Part shown: positions 1 through 11,378 of the stretch, one piece after another | Numbering within the stretch: position 1 is the stretch's first letter | How the letters are laid out: every line of letters starts with the position of its first letter | Source of the DNA: Bugula neritina | Lineage: Eukaryota > Bryozoa > Gymnolaemata > Cheilostomatida > Bugulidae | Length of the DNA stretch: 64,000 nt | Assembly (NCBI GenBank): GCA_964035545.1 | Contig: OZ037767.1 | Location: 31,176,128-31,240,127 of the forward strand | Reading direction: 5' to 3' | Translations under genes and position numbers: made by a program | Notes under the pieces: model-generated | Told to the model about the DNA's origin: nothing | What the model saw: only the letters and a program-made list of their open reading frames with translations | Databases searched by the model: none

Positions 1-288
1 TGGTAAGTGGGTGAATGGGAAAGTTTCTGCTGATTCAGCTAATGGATGTTGAATATTGAGACATGGTGGGCAGATGAATCTTAGCTGCCTGCTGCTTCAC
101 GTTTGTTGGATATATATTTTTGTTTTTATTTATTAAACACTTATGAAAAATTTACAAGAATGAGAAAAAAATAGCAAAAAAAAATGTGTTTAGGCCTATG
201 GTGCAATAGCACTGCAGCTAGTCTAGGCACCAGGCCTTTGCTGAGGAGAACTAACAGTTAGCTGTCTAAAAATACAAAATCAAACAAG

Positions 289-597
289 TTATATTGAGTC
301 AAGCAGGTAAGACTTTACAGCACGTTTGAAATCACCATCTCTTGCAACAGCACGAATAGACTTCGGCAGCCCATTCCGCAAGGATGCACACTGGTAACTC
401 ACTCTACGATATCCGGAAGCGGTTGTAGATTTGGGCAGTTTTAAATTATATTTGGCAGCTCCAGTTAAGTAATTGTGGCAAGAATGTGAATTATTGGAGT
501 AAAAGGTTTGATGAGCAAGTAATAATGATTTATATTTGTATTGTAATTGAACAGGAAGTATTGAGGAATGTAAAAATAATGGTTTAGTGTGTGTCAA
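289..597 (-). mobile_element. LINE reverse-transcriptase C-terminal remnant
   Basis: The 102-codon minus-strand frame ends like the C-terminus of many non-LTR retrotransposon reverse transcriptases: the pattern YRRVSYQCASLRNGLPKSIR followed by FKRAVKSYLL matches the usual 'W/RN.LP..IR....FK..LK.YL' tail. Nothing upstream continues the polymerase, so this is a 5'-truncated copy. The 3' flank down to about 180 is probably its 3'UTR. It lies inside the first intron of the gene whose 3' exons follow on the other strand. Confidence 0.65.
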
Positions 598-1026
598 TTA
601 ATTGAGATTTTTCATAAATTATTCTTACTAATTGCTTTTGCAATAAGTGGATTTGGTTAATACAACTTTTTGCTGTGCTTCCCTATGGTTCAAGACAATA
701 GTTGATTTTGGAATTTATAAAAGAGTTATATATTGCGATTAAAACTTTTCTTGGTAGGAAACTTAAACATTTAGATAGCAATATATGCTTTTGCTCTACT
801 TACATCATCTGTTCTGTTAAAAGAATTTGTTATGCATCTTATGCTATGTGTTAGAGTGCATTCTTAGTGATAGCTGTTGCCACCAGCTATAAGTCATATA
901 AATGATAACACTAGAAGTAGATACAGTTACTGTAGTACTTGTAGCAGTATTAGTGGTAGTCGTGCAGTTATTACAGTATGTAGTGTTGAGTAAACCCAGC
1001 AGCCCCTGTGGTGTAATGCTTGCAAG

Positions 1027-1163
<137 letters not shown>

Positions 1164-1220
1164 GTATGCTGATTGTCAATCTAGTTGGAGTTCCAGCAAA
1201 GTAAAGTATATAATTCATAG

Positions 1221-2296
1221 ATAAGGCAAACCAATCTACTAAAAGCTATGAAACTGTACAACAGTTTGAAAGAGAATTTGATGAAAATGTACAAAGACTA
1301 TTGGATAAGCAAGCTGAACAAATACAAATACTGAAGGTATTTATTACTCACATTCTTCAGCAATAAGCAATTAGCTGCATAAGAGAGGATGCTCGAAAAT
1401 GGAGTTAGAAATGTGCTGGGAAATTATACTAAAGCATTGGTGAACGTGAAATATAGTTAAACCAATAAATAATTAATATACAAGTTTGCAAAAAGCACAA
1501 TAATTTATTCATTACTTTCAAATATTCATGTGTGCAGCTCATTTGGCAAAAGTGCTTGTAAACACAACACTAGCATTTGATTGCTAATATTTTATGTTCA
1601 GCCAAGATGCAGAGAATAACCCAAAAAGATAGCCCTGCACATCCAAAGCTAACTTGCTGGCTCATTGATGTAACTTCAACAGTTCTCTTAGAGTTTGTGC
1701 TATCTAAGAGGTTGGAGAGAAAATTGTTTGCTATCAGAATGCAATACCAAGAATGATGCAAGAAAGATGCAAATATCTAGCTCTTCTAGAATATGAATAG
1801 CTGTAAAGATGCATCACAATAAATTATATCATAATGATCATTCTGTATTATTCTGATTATCCTGTAGTCAAGTAAAAGTATATCCTTTTGAAAAAAAATG
1901 GCTTCATGTTTCAACAGATTTTAAATTTCTGGGAATAAAGTGCTTCACATATTTGCTGTTAAATTTATAACTCTCATGTTTTAGAATAGAGAAGATAAGA
2001 AAGATTTGTTTCGTTGGGCAACAGAACTGCGAGGCCGAATTTTAAAGGCACTTTCGTTTGTCATGGGGACAATTAAAATGCTTGCAGGAATGTTTTGGTC
2101 ATTTATAAAGTATGTACTTAAATTTATCCTGTATGTCATCTTGCTAGTTCTTGCTTGGATGTGGGAGAAACTGAAACCTTATGCTTACAAACCAGCAAAA
2201 GATTTTTTTATGCAGGCTTTGGAGAATTTATTTTATGATTGTTGGCCAATTCTTGTTCTTTTTGTGATTTTTTTAACTTTTTGTATAATTTTTTAA
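1221..2296 (+). CDS. 3' exons of unrecognised hydrophobic membrane protein
   Basis: Two exons read in one frame: 1221-1336 (acceptor ATTCATAG, donor AAG|GTATTT) and 1985-2296 (acceptor TTTTAG, stop TAA). The 5' part lies outside the window; the GTAAGT at 3-8 may be the donor of the preceding exon. The first exon encodes a charged helix with coiled-coil character ([20 protein letters not shown]). The second encodes a basic segment, a hydrophobic stretch ([20 protein letters not shown]), then a second stretch at the very C-terminus ([17 protein letters not shown]) ending at the stop, so the protein probably has two membrane passes or a hairpin plus tail anchor. A polyadenylation signal AATAAA lies near 2599. 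I do not recognise the family. Confidence 0.55.
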
Positions 2297-2604
2297 TTAG
2301 TCTAAAAAATAATTAGTCTACCTTTGTGTAAAATAAGAATTATTCTACATTTTTATAACTCGCAAGTCTGCATTGCCCCTTGCTAGTATAGCAGTATATT
2401 TGTTTTACTATTGGCGAGTTTACACTTGCTGCATAAGCATATGTGTGGTAGTTTACTAGATCCTTAAGACTATGTGACTATATGTTGTATAGTTACTAGT
2501 ATATATCCTCTTGTTATCTCAGATGTAAGCACACCATTATATGAGTTAACACCATTGTAAATATATTATAGTGAGTATTCTTTTAATGGCAACAATCAAT
2601 AAAC

Positions 2605-3582
2605 TTACTTGCTATTTAATTGTCTTTCATTTCTTATGCCATTGAGCTTTATTGTCAGCCCCAATTGTATTCTCTAATTATTCCTCTCATTATAATCATA
2701 AACAAGTTGCTGCAATAGAAATAAACAAGTCAGCTGATTCTGCTACTGCTAGTTGATTAGCAATAACTGTACAAGTTCAGTTTAGACTATCTGCTTCTAC
2801 TTTAAGCTCTTTGTAATATCTAAAATTTAAATATATCTCCATGCTTTACATTATGCTGATGAATTTTTCATTCAACGCATGCAAACATATTATAGTGATT
2901 GACTAAAATCTGCAATGCACAAGTTGAATAAAATTATCGTAAGACAATGGCAGGAAATTTTGCCATAATTTAAATTTTATTGTATATAAACTGCTTATAC
3001 TATCAAATCTGAGAAGTTAACTGCATACCTTTTATTGGTCTTAAAATTATATTATAAAACAGAAAACGTAATACCAACTGTGCAATTTAAATACTAATGC
3101 TACATTAAAAACACAACTATATATGCGTAGAATTTTAAGAAAAAGTTAGAAAATTAAAAAGAAAGTTTGGTTGTTTATAAAGCTCATACAAATGTGAATT
3201 GCATAGCAAGATGTGACGGATCAAATTAACTGTTGAACAATCTGCAGTTATATCCAATTGATCAGACTATGCAGTACTGGTTTTATTTACAGCCAGAATC
3301 TATGACTATCTGTTGACACACTAGATGATGCTGTGAATAATAAGTAGAGTCGCCAGAGCGGAATGTTATCTTACACTAAATAATGTTATATATATAGTTT
3401 AAAGTATTAGATTAGAGACTGCAAACAGTAAATAAATAAATGAGTACACAATGCTCATGCTAGAGATGATATAAGAAATGACTCATCAGATTAAGTATTT
3501 CTGTTTGGTTGAGTAAATATTGATGAAAGAGGGAATGGCATTAACAGGCTAATAGCATGTGGCCTAGTTTAAAATGTTTCAT
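2605..3582. other. intergenic AT-rich DNA
   Basis: No convincing coding frame or RNA gene. TTTATT near 3282 could be the minus-strand polyadenylation signal of the Ly6-like gene that ends at 3583. Confidence 0.5.
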
Positions 3583-4753
3583 TTAGTAGTACACTAAAAA
3601 GAGAAAAGGAATGACATAGACTACACATGAAGCAACTATGTTCCTCCGAGCAGAGTTACAATCATCAGAAACTGTATCTCCATCAGCACATGTATTTGTG
3701 TCGTCTTTAGAGTCATCTTCACCTGTTGTGCTATTGCTTGGCTTTGCGGTACTGATTGGCTCAGCTGTACTGATTGGACAATTCTTGTAGCAAACTGCTT
3801 TGCAGTATGCTCCAAGAAATCCTATAATAACAACCATAAATTATAATCTAAATCTATGGCTAGAAAAATATTCTGTAATTGTGCAATGCAACAAGTTTTT
3901 CAAAATGAGAGACCAAATGGCTGTTGATTCCAAAAGGTTAATTGAAATTTTCTCTTCACTAGAGCTTTACTTTGCTTCTTTTGCATCCCTTACTTGCTTT
4001 CATATATTTTATTATATTTTTTCTATGATGCATTTTCTGGTGTATAGAGCTATAAAACATAAAATGCCATTTGAAAATTTGTATGAACTGTAAGCTAGAA
4101 TTGGATTCAAGTGTGGATATAATATGCTTCATAGTTGAGGGTGACACTTCACTTACGTTGGATCGAGCTGAAAAAATATCTGTCTATTTAGTTATCTGTA
4201 CCAGACTTTCAACAAAAGAACCCAACTTATGAAATTATATAATAAAACAACGTATCTTTTATATACGGTAAGCATGTTGCAGTGATACTATATACTGGAA
4301 GCATACCTAGACAAAGCTGTTCCCCCTTTTGGTTAGTTTCAAATGACACTTTACTACCATTTAGTAGTACCCCGCAGGATTTGTACAGCTTAAAACCTTC
4401 AACAAAGTAACATCCAGGTTCTTTTGGCCCATTATCTTCACAGAAAGCGTCTGTATAACTAGCTACCTCTCCGGTACACTCATATATTCTACAACACAGT
4501 GCATTAGTCATGACTCTTTATATAACTAAATATTTTCTCTTATACCATATCAAGTATTTCACTGCAGTACAGAAACTTCAAATTAATAAATATTGCTCAT
4601 AAACAAATCATTATAACCATACTCTTCAATCTGTGGAAGGCTGGCAGTTGGCGTTGGTGTAGGTGTAGTAGAGTTATCTTCCCCATTAGCTAACCCTTGG
4701 AATACTAAGAGTAAAAGGGCTGAAGTAACCAAGAGATGTAACTTCAATGTCAT
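3583..4753 (-). CDS. secreted Cys-rich GPI-anchored Ly6/uPAR-like protein
   Basis: Three exons join in phase: 4753-4623 (donor GA|GTATGG), 4488-4307 (acceptor TTGTAG, donor CTAG|GTATGC) and 3821-3583 (acceptor ATTATAG). The start is chosen at 4753 because it opens a clear signal peptide (MTLKLHLLVTSALLLLVFQG), followed by a short Thr/Pro linker. The mature part has eight cysteines spread over exons 2 and 3 (YEC, AFC, PGC, KSC, QLC, AYC, AVC, KNC), a Ser/Thr/Asp-rich stalk with two more cysteines, and a hydrophobic C-terminus ending at the stop, typical of a GPI-anchor signal. Spacing, size and three-exon layout resemble Ly6/uPAR three-finger proteins, but the 'CCxxDxCN' ending is only loosely matched. 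Ligand and function are unknown. Confidence 0.6.
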
Positions 4754-4809
4754 TGTTGTTTCTATGGACACTGTAAATAATACAATAGTAAAGTTAGACA
4801 ACAAGCAAT

Positions 4810-5236
4810 ATAATATATAATATTAGGAATATATGTTTATTCAAGTTGATAAAAATAATATTTTTAGTAATCTTTACAAAGCCATTGGCATTGTGCTCAA
4901 ATAAAAGTAGCTTCCACAGAACATATATAATTTGCACTGCCTTAGTATTCAAAATCTCACACAGTTACTAGTGCAGCTTCATTCCTTGCTGCTGCTAAGT
5001 TTTAAGATTTCTAGCACAATATAGCTATGATGACATATCTCAGTAAATTGATTTTTACCCATTGATTTTAATTGTTTATATAGTCTATTGAGTATTGATT
5101 CATTTTTTCATTGTAATAACACAATTGTAATCAGTGTTAAACAACTCTTGATTCAACCTAATCCAAAGTAAATGCAATCTGTATAAAAAGATTTGATAGC
5201 TAAGAGAACACAAATAGTCTTGCATGGTACTAAACA
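4810..5236. other. upstream flank of the Ly6-like gene
   Basis: AT-rich sequence with no supported gene. It probably contains the promoter of the minus-strand Ly6-like gene; no specific motif is claimed. Confidence 0.4.
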
Positions 5237-5810
5237 CTTGTTGATAGTAAAAAGTAAATAAATAGTTTTTTAACAGGTTGCAATATTTTCGCTTTCTAGC
5301 AAGTGTCTAATGACATTATTTGAAAAGATTTTATTATTAAAAAAATGAGTTTGTAAAGTTGAAAAATGCTGATTCACTGCTGTGATGATTTGGGATTTAC
5401 CGGAATAACCCATCTATTTCCTCATGGATTTATACTTTCAATATCAACCATGTATTTCAAGATTTATAAAATGGTGATTTATAGAACATATAATTTTGTA
5501 AAAGTAACTAGTCTATAAACATTTATTGTATAAATTTTTATAAATGTTAATGTTCTATAAATCACCATTTTATAAATCTTGAAATACATGGTTGATATTG
5601 AAAGTATAAATCCATGAGGAAATAGATGGGTTATTCCAGTAAATCCCAAATCATCACAGCAGTGAATCAGCATTTTTCAACTTTACAAACTCATTAATTT
5701 TGTTTAATAATAAAAGCTTTTCAAATAATGTCATTAGACACTTGCTAAACCGAAAAAAATATTGCAACCTGTTAAAAGACTATTTATTCCCGTTTTACTA
5801 TATCAACAAA
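5237..5810. repeat. long inverted repeat (foldback element)
   Basis: The left arm (about 5237-5490) and right arm (about 5551-5810) are reverse complements over roughly 250 bases with few mismatches and small indels. For example TGCTGATTCACTGCTGTGAT at 5367 pairs with ATCACAGCAGTGAATCAGCA at 5652. The 60-base spacer contains a smaller palindrome (AACATTTAT...ATAAATGTT). No transposase frame is present. This fits a foldback/MITE-like non-autonomous element or a recent inverted duplication. A transcript across it would fold into a very long hairpin. Confidence 0.85.
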
Positions 5811-5953
5811 AATGTAGGCAGACATCATACTCTACTTAGAGGGGTAGCAAAGAGAGAGATACAATAAAATATTAATAGCATAAACCTTTTCTTTTTACCC
5901 GATCGTAAAATTACAGTATGCATCGCGGCTTTCCAACTCTTCTAGGCATCAAT

Positions 5954-6032
5954 AATAGCAGTATAATAGCAGTATAATAGCAGTATAATAGCAGTATAAT
6001 AGCAGTATATTAGCAGTATATTAGCAGTATAA
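5954..6032 (+). repeat. 11-bp tandem repeat
   Basis: About seven copies of AGCAGTATAAT, the last ones changed to AGCAGTATATT. Confidence 0.9.
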
Positions 6033-6892
6033 TTAGGACAAAATTGAAACGCTTTAATTTTTTCTTAAACCTTTTCAACTATAAAAGACATTCTCTTTAA
6101 GCTATGAATATGATTATAGGGGGCTACCCCTCTCTACCTCTACTACTTCTTAATAAGAGAATCCAATAGAAATGTAGAACTTAATGCTATTTTTCATAGC
6201 TGTTGGTAATTCTAATCAAAGAAAAGAAACATTATAAATATATGTTTATTTCATCAACAGTTATTTATTGAAAATATAGCTCTAGAAAAAGTGCATTCCT
6301 ACATGTTGCATGGTACAACTGCGAATGCTCTGTTTTAATGGTCACGAGTTGGAGGTAGCGAGCTCCAATGAGTGTTTCACAGCATTATTAGTTTGAAGAG
6401 GCAGTTTTAAAAAATAGAATATAAATAAAACCACAAATCCTAAAAAAACTTCAATATATTCATATATATTACATGAACCCATACTGTTAACATGACTTCA
6501 ACACCTCAAAGCTCAAGTCGTTGACTAAACTTCCCTCCCCCCATGTATTGGCCCCAAACCACGAACTTGATAAAGTTTCTATCATGTTCAAGGTTACAAT
6601 GTATTGAAATAGCGCTTTCAAGTTGTTATTCTACTTACCTCGCTTTCTGCTAGTATAGACTTTAGTACTGTTTTCTGCTAGTATAAACTTTAGTGGCTGA
6701 GCACCAGTTGGCTTGCGCTACTTTTTCCTGCTAAAGCAGTGCCAACAATGAATTGGGGGGTTCAAACAATGATGTAACGGAGTTAACAAAAGAAGCATTG
6801 AATGGTTAGCTGATAAGGAAGCTTAGCTAAAAACAAGTCAAATATTATAAAGCTATTCGTCATACCCTTTTAGTGTGCCCAAGCCTGATTAT

Positions 6893-7018
6893 AGTTTATA
6901 TCTATATATTATTATAGTGTACATATCTACAGCATATAATATCATTATAGTGTATATCTATATATTATTATAGTGTTTATTTATATATTACTATAGTGTA
7001 TATCTATATATTATCATT
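6893..7018. repeat. ATCTATATATTATTATAGTG-type tandem repeat
   Basis: Four imperfect copies of an AT-rich unit around TATAGTGTATATCTATATAT. Confidence 0.7.
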
Positions 7019-7109
7019 ATTATTTAAAAAGATTTTTATTTACTGAACTCACTTAGTGTGGAGATAAGAGAGTGATAAGGACATGATATGGTAAGATAAA
7101 TTTATATAC

Positions 7110-7185
7110 TGGGGATGAGGAGGGGGTGAGGGGTAAGGATGGGGTAAAGGGGGTAAGGAGGGATAGGAAGAGATGAGGGGGTCCT
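7110..7185. repeat. purine-rich GGGTAAGG tract
   Basis: A strand-asymmetric G/A-rich tract built on GGGGTGAGG, GGGTAAGG and GGATAGG. No gene is seen. Confidence 0.6.
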
Positions 7186-7789
7186 GGAGAAAAAAGAATT
7201 TTCTACAAGCAGTAGTATGAAATCATTACCCACGTCTCAACTGTTAGATATTAAATATTCATAAATTTAGCAAAAGCAGATAATTTAATTTGATCAGATA
7301 TGACTCACCTGTTTGGCGCACATTTATAATTTTCTAGAACTTTTACAAAAGTGAAATAGACTTTTCAGGCAGTTTGCTGCAAATTGTTGTTTAAAGTCAC
7401 ACATTAAGTTATAAGTGGCTACAGATTTAAGATATAACTGCTGTGATGAACTTGAGTAACATAGCTTTGTGCTTACATTATCATATATAAACTTGGGTAT
7501 CGCATTACCACAGAAAACCAGCTTAGGATACGAGTTTTTTACTTGGAGTATAAGCAGTTTTCATCTCAAGCTGCAACAATTTGATTGTAATAAAAGCGTA
7601 ACCAGATTTTTTGTGACCTAATTTTTGAGGTAGGGTGGGTTTGAACTTGTCCCAGAATAATTTATTATAACAAACTGCTGCCCTGACGACTATAAACCCA
7701 ATACTGTTTTGTTATATTTCTAGTGATAACCTGCTGGGTGTTTCTCCGGAACCAACTGTTGTCCACAATTCAACTAGCATCTGGCAATG

Positions 7790-7925
7790 AGCTATAACTA
7801 GCAACTATAAACTAAGGACTAGCAATTGGTAACTAGCAACTAGGAACTAGCAATTAGAAACTAGCAACTAGGAACTAGCAATTAGAAACTAGCAATTAGA
7901 AACTAGAAACTGGCAACTAGCAAAT
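7790..7925. repeat. AACTAGCAATTAGAA-type short tandem repeat
   Basis: Irregular 8-14 bp repeats of AACTAGCAACTAGG and AACTAGCAATTAGA. Confidence 0.85.
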
Positions 7926-8037
7926 ACTCTGAGAGGCTATACAAGCCAGTTAATTTCAAATAAAGTTTTAGTGACAGACTTAATTTGCATAATTGAAGTA
8001 AATATTTCAGTCTATAAACAACAAGCTGGAACTGTTA

Positions 8038-8188
8038 CAGAGAAATACCTATCAATAACGAGAAATACTGATCAATAAGGAGAAATACAGATTTATAAGG
8101 AGAAATACAAATCAATAAAGAGAAATACTGATCAATAAAGAGAAATACAGATCAATAAAGATAAATACTGATCAATAAACAGAAACAT
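8038..8188. repeat. 19-20 bp tandem repeat (AGAAATACTGATCAATAA)
   Basis: About eight copies of AGAAATACNGATCAATAARG. Sequence from here to 9050 holds only short chance reading frames. Confidence 0.85.
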
Positions 8189-9099
8189 TGACTCATTAAC
8201 TGTAAAGCCCAGCACAGAGCTGACATACATGTAATATATCATATCAGTTAATAAAGTCATATATTCTATAAACTTGTCAAGTCATATAGTTGATCTGGTC
8301 TGAAATACAGGGAAACTTATTTCTCCATTCTGTGCAGGCCATTATTATTTCAGGAAAAATCCTTTGTCGGCAACAAATATTATGTATAAAGTCTCTACAT
8401 GCTTATAATTGAAGGTTAATTATATAATAAAGTATAAGACAAAAATGTATGATATGGTTTGTTGTATAGAATGCCAGGGTAATTTTCATTGTCGTTGGAC
8501 TGCAAACTATACTGTAGTATTTAGCACTAACATAACTGTTAGGGTTTATATAATACACACAGACAATACACCACATCCCATTTTATCCTCCATATTGTTT
8601 ACTTTCTCCATGTGAAGGTTAAAGCCATGTCTAGGTATCATTCTTAACTTGTCTTTGTTTTGCCTCCTCTGAAGTTTAGAGCTGTGGAAGTGACCAATCA
8701 TATGCTTTGGCTGACTTTTCCTCAGCAATAAGAGCATATCTTAGCTTTAGTTATTAAAAATAGTTACTATAATTTATTGTAATTCAAGAAAGCTACCTCA
8801 AACAGAAACAACGAAACATAATAAAGTGTCCCCCAGGTGTGCTTATTATATACTAAGCATACAGCAAAACAGCTACATCTCAGGTTTTTATAAAGTTACA
8901 CCTGTTGTATCTGGATTTATAAGTATTATAAGTATGTGTAGTTGTCATCTTTTATTGTTGCATGTGTGTGGGGTGCACAACTCTAAGTTTGACATTATTA
9001 TTGCATATAGCGTGGGTGTGGCTTGTGTGAGTGTTGTAGCTATATAACCTAGTGCAAATGGGAGAATTGAGAGACTTTAGACTGATTGAAGAACGATTG

Positions 9100-9550
9100 A
9101 GGATATTTGTATGTAATGTATGCGACCCAATTAGAATGTGTTAGAGTACATCAGTGAGTGCTAGCCTAGGACCATAGACTGAGGAGCACCACCAGCCAAC
9201 TACTCTAACCCGGAGTCTCGACTTCACCCCTAACGGACGGACAGAAGCTGGAGTTACCTTGTAGCCAAGCCATTAACCCGCAACTGCACACCAACCCTGA
9301 GCTCACCCCAAGGCTACAATATATATATATATATATTACTTGGTGAGTTTGAGATACTCAAAATCAGTAAAACCCACCGGAACACACCTACCAGAGATAT
9401 CTATACCCACTCTTGCATATGCAGCTTCGCTGGCAGCTAATACTTCGTCAGCTATAGGAAACGCATCAGCACTTTCTGCAGGGCATTCTCTCCGACAAAT
9501 TGTGAGCAGAAAAATATCTCTCCACTTGGTCGAGCAATTGATACATTAGA
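9100..9550 (+). mobile_element. possible retroelement leader fragment
   Basis: GC content rises at 9180-9320, a TA run follows, and then CTTGGTGAGTTTGAGATACT opens a 70-codon frame to 9549. A GGTGAG-type junction followed by a short Ala/Ser-rich frame resembles the 5' leader and gag start of some LTR retroelements. No LTR pair, primer site or polymerase was found. This is a weak call; a small unrelated gene or chance frame is possible. Confidence 0.2.
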
Positions 9551-11378
9551 TAGGTTAGATTAAATGAAACTGGTTAATAGTTTATGTTTAAGGAGAGTTC
9601 AATGCACTGGCAAAGTAGGATATATAGAAAGTTAAAAAGTAGATAAAATTTCATTTAAACATGTTATTATTTTCCATTCAACAATCATCAGATAAAACGT
9701 TATATCAAAGGTGTGCGCCTTAGAAGTATAAATAAAGCATAAAATAGCTATATGGATACTGAAAGATGGTATAGCTAGAAGATTAGAATATTGTGCAGTA
9801 ATGCACAAAACTTATTTATTATATGTGAAATTTGTTGGAAATAAATCTTGGTAGTAGAATGACAATCCTTTCGGTTCATGATGAACATTATAAGCTATGC
9901 TTACCCAATTTTATGTTAACTTACTTCAGTACATGCATGGTTACGTATCAGATCACAAATTACTCACTCTAACACTGTTTCAGTTAGTATCCTTTGGGAA
10001 GATAACTCCAGACATTTCTACTCTGAACATACACAGTAAGTTATGTAGGAATTGTGTCTCCTTGTCAAATAAATGGCTTAAACATGGTGAGCTGACAAGG
10101 TGATTCAAGCCATGGTGCACTCACTTAGATAGCTTTTACTATGCTTTGTGTTTGCGTTGGAATAAAATCTCAATAAAAACCAAAGTTCAAACCCACAAAC
10201 AAACATAATTGTTGAGAATCTATAATCTATATACTTTAGTCATGTATTGATTTTAGATGCAGGAGTACTAGGGGCAGCTTTCTGTAGTACTAGCCTTCTT
10301 ATTCGAATAATGTTCTTTCTTTTATATAATTCAGGGAATATGTGCTGCATGTATTATAGCCAACTACTTATATAGATTAAAAGCGTTACAATTATATAAC
10401 TATAGTCTTGTGTATTACGTTGGTAGACCAGGAAATCCTGGCCGCATGCTAACTTTCATTAAAAATACCTGATGTTCTGTAGTTGATAAAATTTTCTTTC
10501 CGGAATAGTCTTAGCAGCATTACTAGGCACTCTATGACTATGCCTGCCATTATGGCGCACAGTAAAAGCTATTAGACTAAACCTTCGCACATATCTTTAT
10601 AGCTAATTAAGAGCTGCTAACTTTTGACAACGATTTTCTAATTTTGATTTTAAATATTGCTTTTAATCACATAGTGTTAGGTTTGGGGTAAATTATAACC
10701 ATAGTTTTGGTTTTTGCGTTGCATATAAAAATTTTAATAGTATTTACAGAGTGTGACAATTCCCAACTGATAATCACTCTTTGCCTTTCAACATCCAGTG
10801 GTGAGGTGGACCAGGAGAGGGGGTCCAGCATAGGATAGACTGCTAGTGAGTGATGTAGTGAAGGGATTCAAGTCTACGAAGCTTGACGCTAGCTGTTAGT
10901 ATATGGCGGGTATAAATTGTCTTTAGGTAGAGTTATAAAGAACCATTTATTCGAATGATATAGAACATAGTGATATAAATTTTTCATACCAATATAAATA
11001 AATATTGTAATCATTGGAAATATAATGGTTGCAGCGTAGAACAGTAGTGCATAGCTGAAAGTTGAAATTGAAAATAACAGTTAAACCATAGAACTATAAT
11101 TTATAAGCCTAAGAAAATTTTAGGTCTTTGAGTTAAACATTAAATAATCTCATTTTTACTAGTTCTAGCTGCAACACTGCATCAAGTAAACAGCCATGGG
11201 CTCATACAAAAGTTACAAAATAGAAAAACCTGAAAGAGATTTCCTCCATACCATTGCTAGGTTAGCATAGATGAGAGACTGCACTGAACAATCATGAGCA
11301 GGCAGAATAACTGGTATCAACTGGCCAAAACAGATTTAGAGGAGCAAAAAGTCAGGTTATGAATTATATCACAAGAGT
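9551..11378. other. no supported gene
   Basis: AT-rich sequence with only short frames lacking compositional or family support. It probably includes the 3' flank of the minus-strand membrane-protein gene that ends at 11379. Confidence 0.45.

Noticed and set aside
5479-5673. Minus-strand frame inside the foldback
   Set aside because: It reads through the inverted repeat and has no family resemblance or conserved composition.
9340-9549. Independent small secreted or gag protein gene
   Set aside because: Only a short Ala/Ser-rich frame without a signal peptide or partner sequences; kept as a low-confidence retroelement fragment.
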